Shown: positions 23,344 through 34,700 of the stretch, one piece after another
Layout of the letters: every line of letters starts with the position of its first letter
Numbering within the stretch: the stretch's first letter is position 1
NCBI GenBank assembly: GCA_029851415.1
Contig: CM056741.1
Location: 67,694,282 to 67,758,281 of the forward strand
Reading direction: 5' to 3'
Length of the DNA stretch: 64,000 nt
DNA from: Eretmocerus hayati
Taxonomy: Eukaryota > Arthropoda > Insecta > Hymenoptera > Aphelinidae
Program-made: the position numbers and the translations under genes
Notes under the pieces: model-generated
Seen by the model: the letters and a program-made list of their open reading frames with translations, nothing else
The model's database searches: none
What the model was told of the DNA's origin: nothing

Positions 23344-24787
23344 GGGGAGAGTGGGGCAAAATTGGACGGGGGTAAAATTGGATAAGTGAGATAGCTCGGT
23401 CGGAGGCGAGTCCAGGCTTTCGCCGCGTAAATTCTCTTTTTGATCGTCTGTGCGCAAATGAGTCATTTGCATACTGTTTTTTGCTTTTCATTTGCTCACA
23501 GAAGATCAAAAAACATAGTATGACACTCGGGCGCAATGGTTTTCGCTTTCTCGTTACTATTTAGACCCTCGCCTGCGGCTCGGGCCTAAAAAAGTCACTC
23601 GAAGTGCGAAAACCATCGTTTGCGCCCTTGTATCATAATATACTATTTAATAACATCACAGACAATGGTTTTTATGGTGGTTAGACCTCCCAAAACGATA
23701 CTGGGAGTCCACGCTGACACAGGGATGCTTTTCGAGGGCCTCACGCGGTTTATTTTCCAAATGCGAGATTACACGCTGCTTCTACCGAAGTGCACTGGCT
23801 CAATCGCCATTCGGGGGTCAAAAACTAGGTCACAAAACGAAGATTTTGAGCCGTCGTGGGTCGAAATCGGGCCACTTGAACCCAAGTTATCGCAATTCTG
23901 CAAAAAAAACGCCTGGGGGCATTTTTGGACGACTTGGTGGGGGCGAAATTGGACAATGCTTAATCCCATCTAAAATCGGTCGACCCATCGCCTGTCCATG
24001 TTTTTCGATGGTAATTGCTCGTATCGAGGCGCGTATGCGTTTGCGCAAATTTTTCGAAGCGCGGGGAGGTTGAGGGTGAGTTAGGTGATTGAAAATGGGT
24101 GAAAAAAAAAGTTACGATGTCTAATGACGGTCATAGGAGTCAAATTGGAGGCAGGCAAGAAGTCGCTTTCGAAGTGTTCCAAGATAGTAATCGATTTAAG
24201 CATTTTCACTCTCGCATTCGGTGACATTGCCTCGAATGTTACACACTATCAGCGGGATTGTTTATGTAGGGGCGAGTATGAATACCTCCAATATGAAGAA
24301 AAACCAATGACAGTCGACTCTTAGAAGCCACGAGTCAATTACTGATTGCTGAAGACGGTAGTGCACCAATGAAGCGTCTATTTCAATAATGCTGAAGAAT
24401 GACACAAAAATGGCTCGCTTGGTCGGGCTATGGGAGGATGTAAAAGTCTCAGGCGGGTTTCCCTCTTGGTTCTGAGTTATTACCACGTGTTTTGATGAGC
24501 AAATGCGACTCTAATAGGTAAGGAATAATGCCGTATACCTCAATTTTGGAAGGCCGTTCAAATTTGCCCCCAAAACTTGTCAAAAGTGCCCCCAAGCTCG
24601 GGGCGAATTTGGACAGATTTTTGTTTTTCAACTTCAAGAAAAAGTATGAACGCTGAGACCTAGGGGTCTGAAAATTTTTTTACAATGTATTCAATAGTTG
24701 ATCTTCAAAGTCCCATAGCGCGCCTAGCCCCAAGTATCGCCAGATAGCCCCACTGCAAAATCCGTCCAATTTTGCCCCACTCTCCCC
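23344..24787. mobile_element. TIR element with GGGGAGAGTGGGGCAAAA ends
   Basis: The left end GGGGAGAGTGGGGCAAAATT at 23344 is mirrored at 24787, with TA on both sides (23342-23343 and 24788-24789). Variants of GGGGGCGAAATTGGACA recur inside at about 23890-23955 and 24565-24612. It includes the second copy of the dispersed repeat also seen at 12785 and a hairpin (TTTTTGATCGTCTGTG and inverted copy, about 23435-23513). Short open frames occur, but none resembles a transposase. Confidence 0.75.
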
Positions 24788-25097
24788 TATACAACAGCCG
24801 TGAGTTTCGAGGTGAGGGCCAAACAGATAGTTCGTAAGCATGCATGGCCAAATGCCTGAAAGATTACTACAGTTATTCGCTGATCGAGCTCCACGTAATA
24901 GTCTTCAATAACTTGTCGAAATATCAGCCCGATTAGCTGTACTTTTTTTGGAAAAAGGCTCTTCGTAAATTTTGAAAATCCTGTTACGTTCGTTCGACAG
25001 ATTTGTTCTTTAAGAACGTTCCTCTTCTCTCAGCTGTATACTCGCGTATGAGATTCTTGGATAACAATAGTATATTAATTCAACTATATACAGTCCA

Positions 25098-25342
25098 TAT
25101 GACAACTTTATGCAAATCTTCACGAAAAAAATGAAAGCAAATTAAAACTAGCATTGGATTCTAATGTTATGTAAAAGGATCATGGCGAGTCAGTCTTAAA
25201 GAGTTCCGTACAAAAGACCATTGCTATGGCTCGGAAAAGTTGGAATACTGACTCACCATGATCCTTACATATTTAGAATCTAATCTTAGTTTTGATTTGC
25301 TTTCATACTTTTCGTGAAGGTTTGCATAAAGTTGTTCGTCTA
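25098..25342. repeat. Foldback element, about 245 bp
   Basis: The left arm (25098-25195) and right arm (25230-25342) are inverted copies: ACAACTTTATGCAAA, CTTCACGAAAA, ATGAAAGCAAAT and AAGGATCATGG blocks occur in mirrored order with about 85-90% match by eye. The loop is about 35 bp. No coding capacity. Confidence 0.8.
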
Positions 25343-26860
25343 CACTTATAGAACGCAGGTGAGTTTCTGGTAGGCCTGAATTATTATCTTCATCCATACT
25401 CGACATGAACAATATGGAAAAAAGTACGCGGTATTCAACTTGATTCCGACTATTGGTGCAAACCCTTGGTTGGTCGACTATAGATCAACCAGGCTCGTCT
25501 CGAGGTTCGTTTTCTCAGAACGAAGAATGGCAGCTCTGATATCGATTCAAACGTGCAAGAGGCAAAGATTTGGCATGAATCATCAGACTTCAAGTTTTGG
25601 ACCGTGTCGTCTTTTTTTTTGATAGTAAGTTCTGGAAAGTTGCTGTGAATTACGAGAATTCAAATGACGTGTGGAAAAAGAATAGGTTTTACTCGCTTTG
25701 TAGCCAGAAGATTAGTGTCACGATCTCAGACAAACTAGGCATATTTTTTTGGTGACAATCAATTAGAATTTCCAAGAGGATTCCGGCAAACTTCTCATCT
25801 TCTCGTCTAAATGGCTGGACTTTCGCAATTGGGTTTTGAGTAAGCCTTACTCATCATAAAAATTCTCATGCATCATACAAATCTACATTCGTTTTGGTGA
25901 GAAATATGAGTTAGAGGAGGGGGGAGGGGGGAGAAATTTCATTCTCCACACAATAAATTTTGGAAAACGACGGAATATTTTGGACGATACAGTGAAAAAT
26001 TGATGAAATTATTGACCCAAAATAAGCCTCGTGATAGGCCCTGAAACACCCTATTGAAATTTCTAACACGTTTACTTTCGACAACAAAGATTTTTGTGAG
26101 AGGAATGAGGGAATCGGGTCTTTGAAATTTTTTAACTCGTTAATCTAAATTCTCACATGTTGATATTCTCGGTTTCTAATATGTATGATAACTTTTGTCC
26201 GATGTCGAGTCCGATGTAGAATGAAAATTTGAAATAAGATCAGATGATAAATTCTTGATAACTCAGAATTCTCATGAATGAATCGTCTCTATTTTTGTTC
26301 AATGATTTTCAGAAAACATTGACCAAAAATTTTCGCACTTCATAATTTTGGAATCTCCGTTATTTTGCACCTAATTTTTGATTTGTTCAGAGCTCTCCTC
26401 CATAATCGAGCTGTGAGGTATTCAGTCGCACTCAAAAATTGAGCTTCATACGCAGCAGCAATTGCATCCCATACTTTTGATCTAAATCGATCGCAGGGCA
26501 GTGCAGGCCTATATATGTAGACTAGATTTTGCGCGTGACGAAAAGTGCGTGCATGCATAATGTACCTCCTACATCTTCTTAGAATTATGTCGAATTCTCT
26601 CTCAATCGTGAGAGGCTCCATGTTGCACCTCACCTATATATAGGTATAACTTTCCTGTCTTTCCATATGCATTGCATCTTGCATCTTCGGAAAAGTGTTT
26701 ACTTACCTACATGGTCAACTTTAGCGGGAGAAGTCGCTCGCGATCATTTTGGACATGGGACGTCCTCACAATGGCAAATTTTAGGAACGTCCGATTAAGA
26801 TGACCAATTGTTGACTAAAAGACGGCTATCGGGCAAGCTTCGGAAATCTGCCTAACATTG
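25343..26860. other. AT-rich intergenic DNA
   Basis: Contains a short purine run (GGAGGGGGGAGGGGGGAG, about 25917-25933). No gene or element boundary recognised. Confidence 0.35.
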
Positions 26861-26864
26861 TTTG

Positions 26865-27335
26865 GTCTTGGGACGTCCAAAGAACATGCAAGGACATGCG
26901 CCCTTTGACACAGGAAACATAACCTCAAATGCATGTCCAAACCACCACCTCAAATATGTCCCTTTTTCGATGACCTTTTTCCTTGCCATGAGACGACAAA
27001 CGGTCTCAAGAGGTCTGAATCGAAGTCCGGTTATGGAACGTTTTAAGGATGTCCAAAGACTTGCACTTTAGGACAAGGTGGACATAACCTCAAACGCATG
27101 TCCAAACGACCACCTCAAACATGTCCTTTTTTCGATGACCTTTTTCCTTGCCATGAGAGGACAAACGGTTGCAAGAGGTCTGAATCGATAAGTCCGGTTA
27201 TGGAACGTTTTAAGGATGTCCAAAGACTTGCACTTTAGGACAAGGTGGACATAACCTCAAACGCATGTCCAAACGACCACCTCAAACATGTCCCTTTTTC
27301 GATGACCTTTTTCCATGCCATAGGAGGACATCGCG
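26865..27335. repeat. Tandem repeat, unit about 166 bp, nearly 3 copies
   Basis: The block GCATGTCCAAAC recurs at 26931, 27096 and 27263 (spacing 165 and 167). The rest of the unit (CATGTCC, CGATGACCTTTTTCC, GAGGTCTGAATCGA, GGAACGTTTTAAGGATGTCC) is also nearly unchanged. Scattered GGACGTCC and CATGTCC motifs continue to about 27460 and reappear at 28360-28560, suggesting that the array lies inside a larger element spanning about 26750-28570. Confidence 0.85.
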
Positions 27336-28120
27336 GTCTAATAGAACCACTACCAGAATGTCCTAACAAGGCTAAATTCTTGACATCCTGTGGACATTCC
27401 TATTGGAATAACAAAAGCGCGGGATGTCAAAAGAAAACATGTCCAGCACATGTACTCAAGATGTCCTCGACATTTATACCGCGAACCCGTTGTTGTATAG
27501 CGTCATATTCTAACGAATCTAATTTATAAATAAAAAAATTCAATAAAAGCCGATTTTGCGAGAGTGATGTTCAATAGCTTGATAACTAATGATCATCACG
27601 AGTTCGAAATGGGAAATCTGCACATATTAATTATAAATTGGCTGGGAGTTACAACAGTATAATTCAATTAATACCTTTCGGAATTTTCTTTCAACAGTTC
27701 CACGGCATTCCAAAAAAATGGTACAAGTCGATGATTTGGTGATTTTTTTACCGATGTTTGAATAATCTCATTCTTGTTTTGCCCTTGCAATCATCAAATT
27801 TTGACGCGCAAGATATTTCAGTGAGTTTTGGTTTACATGAAATTTTGATTTTTTTTCAAAGACACCATGAAATCTTAATGGTCATCTTTTTAAATATTTG
27901 TGTCGTATTATATACTTAATCAACCACAAGCTGTATACAGCGAGCTGTTAAAAAATCCTAGAACAAGGCAATATCGGAGATTCTGCTCATTTATAAAGGA
28001 CATAAACCGTCTCGTTAATTCTGCAATGCATTACTCATTAAAAATGGTAAAATTAGTTGGGGTGATACTTTTCTTTACACTCAAGACTCGAATAGGCATT
28101 TAAAGATACCATAAGTAACA

Positions 28121-28195
28121 AGAGCTTCTGGTCGAGTGGACAACAGCGAAGACTACATATCCGAAGGTCCCAGGTTCAAATCCCAGCGTCGGCAG
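28121..28195 (+). repeat. tRNA-like sequence, probably a SINE head or tRNA pseudogene
   Basis: An A-box-like TGGTCGAGTGG (28129-28139) and a consensus B box GGTTCAAATCC (28173-28183) are spaced as in a tRNA, but the T stem does not pair properly and no clear acceptor stem forms. I therefore read it as a tRNA-derived repeat, not a working tRNA gene. Confidence 0.45.
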
Positions 28196-28359
28196 GTAAC
28201 CACAGTAATAAATTTTTCCAGCATATCATTTGAATTAAATGACTTTAATTAATTTTCATAATTGATATTAGTTTCAAAAGTCGAAAAAAAGTCCGCTCAC
28301 CGCGCGAAAAATACTTTTTTTTACTTTTTTCCATGGGTTCTATAAACAGTATTTTAGAT

Positions 28360-28570
28360 GTCCAAATCATGTCCACAGGATGACCTTCAGACGTCTTTTG
28401 GATGTCCTTCGAAACGTCCCTGGGACGTTCTTTTTGCATGTCCAAAACACGGCAAAAGTGTGGAAGTAGTACGTCTTTTTGGCGAACAAAAGGACGTAAT
28501 TTCGGACGTCCACAAAATTTGCCATATCTTCAAGGGGACGTTCTCAGGACGTCTTTTTTCCATCAGAATG
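28360..28570. repeat. GGACGTCC/CATGTCC-rich right part of a large repeat
   Basis: Repeated GGACGTTC, GGACGTC, GATGTCC and CATGTCC motifs, on both orientations, echo those at 26750-27460. The block ends about 200 bp before the IRP1 start codon. Confidence 0.6.
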
Positions 28571-28595
28571 CTAGCTGGGTATATATGTATAACGG

Positions 28596-28761
28596 ACCGA
28601 CCGATAGTCGGACTTTGGTCGGTGCAATCTCCGCGCCGCGGCTCTTCAGTCGTCGCGGGGTCGCGGAACATATAACCTCAATCCAGAGACGTTCCATTTA
28701 TTACTATTGCATTCGTATTGTGCGCGAGTGAGTGGACGACGTGACATCGCCAGTGGCAATC
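28596..28761 (+). promoter_or_regulatory. Putative IRP1 promoter and 5' UTR
   Basis: GC content rises just upstream of the IRP1 ATG. A TCAGT initiator-like motif lies at 28646-28650. A short inverted repeat ACCGACC (28596-28602) / GGTCGGT (28617-28623) sits upstream of it. No TATA box is apparent. The transcription start is not determined. Confidence 0.35.
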
Positions 28762-31700
28762 ATGGCCGGTAAGTGCAATATGCAATTTTATCTGATTTGT
28801 ACTCACTTCCGAGCTACCCGTGTAAAACATTCTTTCAAAAAATCTGCCTTTTACGAAGACACCTAAATTTGATAAGCCACCTTCGAGTTCAATTGAATTC
28901 TGCTTGTTATACTTATGGCACGCGATGAGCGAGAGTTTCTGAGCAGAATGACGTTTCTCAGCACTCAGGACGTTCGATTTTCGAACACGATTGTTGATAA
29001 TGTTGATGCGAAAAACAGATTGGAGAGTGCACGGGTAGCTTGGGCGAAAAATAAATGAATGTGCAGCTGATTCTGACAAATTTGAGGAAAAAATGGCCGA
29101 TGTTGTTGTTACGTATTGCTTGCAGCGGTGAACTTGCGGATTTCAATTTCTGTATTTAAAATGCAAATAGTTTATAATTTATACGCCGCTTGTTTACGAC
29201 TCAATCGCCTTAGAGCTCGAGTGACAGGTCATTATGGAGTCTGTCTTGTCAAGTCAATCCATTTTGAAATTTCAGCTGAAAACCCCTTCAAGAACTTGAT
29301 CAAAACGGTAAATGTTGGAGGCAAGGAGAAGAAATATTTCGATGTCACGACTTTTGGAGAGAAATATGGTGAGCTCTCAATTCAGTCAAGAATTATCTTA
29401 TTAAACTAATTTCAAAATACTTCATCAAGAGCTGAAGTATTCACCAATTCAACTTACTTGTGTTGACTCTTTAGATAAGCTACCATTCTCAGTGAGAGTA
29501 TTACTTGAAAGTGCTGTCAGGAATTGTGATGAATTCCAAGTTAGAAAAGAGGATGTTGAGAAACTTATTGACTGGGAGAAAAACCAAGCAGTCGAAGGAG
29601 GTGTGGAGGTGGCATTCAAACCTGCCAGGGTTATTCTCCAGGTGAATACGATTGTGATGTTGTTAGAATCTGTTCAAAAATTGAAATATTGGTTTTGTAT
29701 ATTTGCATCACACGTAGTCTTTTCCAATGCTTTCAAATATAAGGTATACTTCTCCAAATGTGACTGCATATTTACTCTACATATCTCAAGCACTGAGTTT
29801 GAGGAGATTTCATTCCATGGAATTTGATTGTAATTGCCAAAAATGAAAGATCAAGCTGACTTCTTTGTTTGATTTATTTCTAATGTTGTACATTGTTATC
29901 CAAGAAAAATCATTGACAGTCGACTTTCAACACTTGTTGAAAGTTGACGTTCCTAGTATGAACATGATAATAAGTGACGATGTCATTGAAGTCCAAGTGA
30001 CTATCAGAGCATCAGGTCTTTGGACTCACAATATCAACAGCATCATATGATTCATGAAATATTGTAAGGTGCGTTGTTGTAAATTAATTGGTTATGTGCC
30101 TTCAGATGTTTTTCAGTGGTATTGGAGTATGAAACAAAGCGCATCATCAAAGCTATTCAGCTCACAAAATATATACTTGATACTATACTTTTAGGATTTT
30201 ACTGGAGTTCCAGCAGTAGTTGACTTTGCATCAATGAGAGATGCTGTGAAAAGGCTGAATGGTGACCCTGATAAGATTAACCCTGTCTGCCCTTCAGATC
30301 TAGTTATTGACCACTCAATCCAAGTTGATTTCGTTAGAAGGTACTTATTCTTACACTATGTTCAATTCCCCATTGTATCATGTGGTTCAAGGATTTCAGA
30401 TCTACATGAACTCTTATCAAGAACGAATCATTGTGCTTGAAAGTGATTGACACTTGACATAAGTTGTAAACTAAATCAGCTTTCTGAATCGGGGGAAAAA
30501 ATTCAATCATTCTACTTTCACATGGACTGAATTTTCACCAACAAATAACTACTATCAATTAGTATGATGAGTAATAGTATCGGCCTAAGCTTGTACTACA
30601 AGTAATTAGTATCAGCATGAACTTGCAAAACATATTTTAGAGGTTTTCAATCATTAATCATCAAGGCATACTAATCAGTTGAAAAAAGTTCCCCATGTCC
30701 AAAGTCATATTCTAGGAGAATATGAAAGGATCAAACCCCTCAATTTATGTTGACTAAGTAAGAACTAGTTAGTTAAGTTGATAATTATGATTCTATTTTC
30801 ATGATACTTCTAGCGAGGATGCTGGGAAAAAGAATGAAGATTTAGAATTCCAAAGGAATAAGGAAAGGTTCATGTTTCTCAAATGGGGCGCCAAAGCTTT
30901 TGAAAACATGCTTATTGTACCTCCTGGCAGTGGAATAGTCCATCAAGTCAACCTAGAATATCTTGCCAGAGTTGTGTTTGATGCAAGGGATACTCTGTTC
31001 CCAGACAGTGTAGTAGGAACAGATTCTCACACAACCATGATCAACGGCCTGGGAGTCCTAGGTTGGGGCGTTGGAGGGATTGAAGCTGAGGCTGTTATGC
31101 TTGGACAAGCCATATCTATGCTCATACCCCAAGTCGTTGGATATAAATTAGTCGGTGAATTGAATCAGTACGTTACTTCGACTGATCTCGTGTTGACCAT
31201 CACAAAGGTAAAAAATTTCGTTATAAGCTCGACACATCGAATTACTTGCTGGAAAAGTTTCTGTGTGCATTGGTTCTCTTTTCAGAATCTACGACAATTG
31301 GGTGTGGTTGGAAAATTCGTCGAATTTTTCGGACCGGGAGTGTCACAGCTTAGCATAGCAGACAGAGCCACCATTTCAAACATGTGTCCTGAGTATGGGG
31401 CGACTGTAGGATATTTCCCTGTAGATCAACAAAGCTTGACGTATCTTAGACAAACGGGTTAGTTATGTCGGATGAATATTATGCAAATAACATGTAAGGA
31501 AACGTACACATTACACCTTATTTCTTAGGACGAGGCGATGAGCATCTAGAAAGAATTGAAAAATACCTGAAAGCCGTTCGAATGATCCGGAATTATAACG
31601 ATGAAAGTCAAGATCCTGTTTTCTCAGAGGTCATCACATTAGAACTGAGCACCGTTGTTTCCAGCGTCAGCGGACCAAAACGACCCCACGATCGCGTTTC

Positions 31701-34700
31701 TGTTGTTGATATGAAGAAAGACTTCAATGCATGCTTAACAAATAAGGTGAGCTGATGTATGCATTCTTCCCCATTTCCCGCAATCAAAGATCTTGGGCAA
31801 ATTTCACGTGTCTGAACTACGTATAAGATCCCACCAGTTCAATAGAAAGTCATGTTTTTTATATATCGAGTCGAATAAGCTCGAGCTTAGGACAAGTTTG
31901 CGACTCATCTGAATCGGCTAAATATGCTTTTTACCAACGTTGTGTCGAGGAAACTATCCAGAAACCACAAGGTCCCGAAAGTTGAATGAACGAAAAGATG
32001 GGATAACTCTACTTATAACATAGCTAGCTTAACAGAAATTCGGGAGTATCAGTCATCAACTATAAGATCAGTAGAGAAAATCGATTTTCACAAAAAGTAG
32101 CATCATTAGGTTTATCAGAAGAAGATTCTGTACTGAGCCAGATTGATCAGCTGCAAAGAAACATCTTACGAGAGTTGTAAAACGGCTGGCGTAGAGTTGA
32201 AAGTACTTGAATGGGACAAACATAACCCAGTGACGCTTTACATCGACCGCCAGACAGGGTCACGTTTATCCCACGTTGTACTTGAAATTTTCGCACAAAT
32301 CGGAAACTTGTCAAGATGTGGTTTGAATTCTGCTCGCAGACGGTGTACTGGGCCAATATAATATCAGGTAACTACTGCTGTGATATGAAATTTGTTATAG
32401 AACACATCACAACGAGAGTTCCTTCAAATTGTATCGCCACTCGATGAATCTCGACGACGGCAAGCGAAATGTTCGGTATCTCAGCGTTTATTGGTCTTCT
32501 CAGTACCGACTGGACGTCCGGTCATCCTCGTTGTTATGTCCAAGGCAAATTTTCTTCGCTGACCTAGCTTTATGAGTTTGAAACATCACCATACAGATAG
32601 ATCACCAAAGAAAACTGTACCGGACTATGTCGAAGCGTTGTGGCGCGATTCGCGAGTACCTTGATGACGGAGCTATCTCCCGGAGCCAGGGACGAGTATT
32701 TCGATCTAGTCACGATTTTCATAATCAACGTATCACTAGACGAATACTACGTCCCCTACCCCGAGATAATCTTGAGGTCGATCTGCATTGGGTTATTGTC
32801 TTGAAAAGTGCCAAATTCAGCTGCACGCTTGCGATGTTTGTTGTGATCGATGAATAGAGGCGGACATTGGATGAATCCTACCCGGTGAGGCTCATGCGTC
32901 ACCCTAACCAGGACGGATTCCACCCGACAGCGGCCTTCTGCGCGCTTTTAATACACATTCACTTTTGATGATTCGTACAGGTAAATTTTGTTCAAAATCC
33001 GAGTAAATTCATACAACCAATTACAATAATTTTAGCATTGAATTCGATATAGTTACGCAATTTTGTGTGCATTGCACAAACAAGGCCATACTTCGCAGGA
33101 AACGAGAGAACATTTTAACGTTACTGTCTTCACACATTGCAAACTTGACAATAAGCTGACTCGACGCACATCGATCTTGCCACAGAGATTTAGCCACACA
33201 AAACTCTACGTTGGGCGCTTGTATACCTGACTTCGGCACACCTGCGGCGCTTGCCCTATCCTCTATACAGTTTTCAAATCGAGGCGAAAATTTTCGTTTG
33301 GAAAGGGAAGCAAAGCCGAAAAGACGCGACGACACTTTACGCGCGCGAATACTCGACCGATGCTCCGGAGCAACGCTCATGGCGCAACGGCTGCACAAGA
33401 AAATCGCATATTCTGCAACTTAAGAGTTTCAATTTCGAGCACACAATTCTTGCAAAATTCGTATTCAAAGTTACACGAAGACGAGCTGATTCAGCTGTAG
33501 AAAGTGGAGAATTTCGCGCTCACTTATCCTGGCTGTATGAGACACGAAAAGTGTCAATATCTTTAGCGCGGGCGCGTGCATTTACTAAGCTGCATGATCG
33601 TACGATGCTTTGGTTTGCAATTATTACAATGTACACACGTGAAAGGCAAGAAAGAAGAAAGAAAGAGACTGCTACCGGCTCGCAATGACATTCAACACTT
33701 TGATTATTCAGCTGCACTGAACGAAGAGAGCATGCACGCGCTCGACGATGAGATAAAAAGCAAGACTGCCTGCGACGGCTTATCTGGACTGCACCTTGGA
33801 ATTTAGAATTTTGAACGCGCAACTAGATAAAAATTGAACACGGGTGTACACGACGCATCCCTGAAGAATCGAGTGCGCACTCGCAAAAAACTATACCGAT
33901 TTCGCGCACAACTTCATACTCACTGCGAACTACCCTCATATAGTTGAAGAGTCCTTCCTCTAGATGCCAATTGATGACCACTGATGACAATATTCTCCCT
34001 CAGTCTGATAATTGTCGAGATGATCTTGAACAAGACGAGCCTCGCCCGGGGCAGAGTCCGTGTGATGCCGTGCAAAAATCGGCAAAGTGCTAACGTAGGT
34101 CCTGATGGGCTGCAGCAAGTGACTATTATGCGGGCGGCGGGCGCGGTCGGGCCCATTTATAGCCGGGGCGCATTGGCTCCCCTCCATCTGCTCTCCACTC
34201 TGCACTCGTTGCGCTCTCAACAGGTATATCCTGCGGGCTAATATGCTTCCCCTCCCGCACCGCTTTTCCAAAACCGATCGAGGGGTTGCGCTGATGTTGA
34301 TGCATAATATATGCAAGCGAGGGCCCAGCTGCCCTGCGATGGCTTTTCCGCGGACGGCCCCCCAACAGGCCAATATGCATTTGTATGGCTCGCGCAGTCG
34401 CGCCCCCCTCGTATACACTTATAACGCTGCTTCCCCTATGCGAATTTCCCGCCTATAGAGAGCATCTTGCCTGCTCCTTTTGCTCCGAAATTTTTCGAGC
34501 TGCCCAACTGATTTTTCTATATTTTCTGTATTTGTAATCGACACGATGCTCACATGCGTTTGCTGTAAAAGCGTTTCTCGTTTTATTTTTAAAACTTTCT
34601 TATCCCATTATGAGTGCGAGGTGGTTTTTAAAGTTTTGCAAAGTATCATTGAATTGATGAGCTCCCATGCTCATCTATTGGATGCAATATTTTGGGTCGG

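Noticed and set aside
26865..27335. CRISPR-like array
   Set aside because: The 165-167-bp units are contiguous near-identical copies without unique spacers, in a eukaryotic sequence.
28121..28195. Functional tRNA gene
   Set aside because: A and B boxes are present, but the T stem and acceptor stem do not pair, so a tRNA-derived repeat is more likely.
33960..34418. 152-codon minus-strand ORF in the GC-rich intronic block
   Set aside because: GC-rich DNA gives long chance frames, several overlapping frames are open, and the translation shows no recognisable domain.
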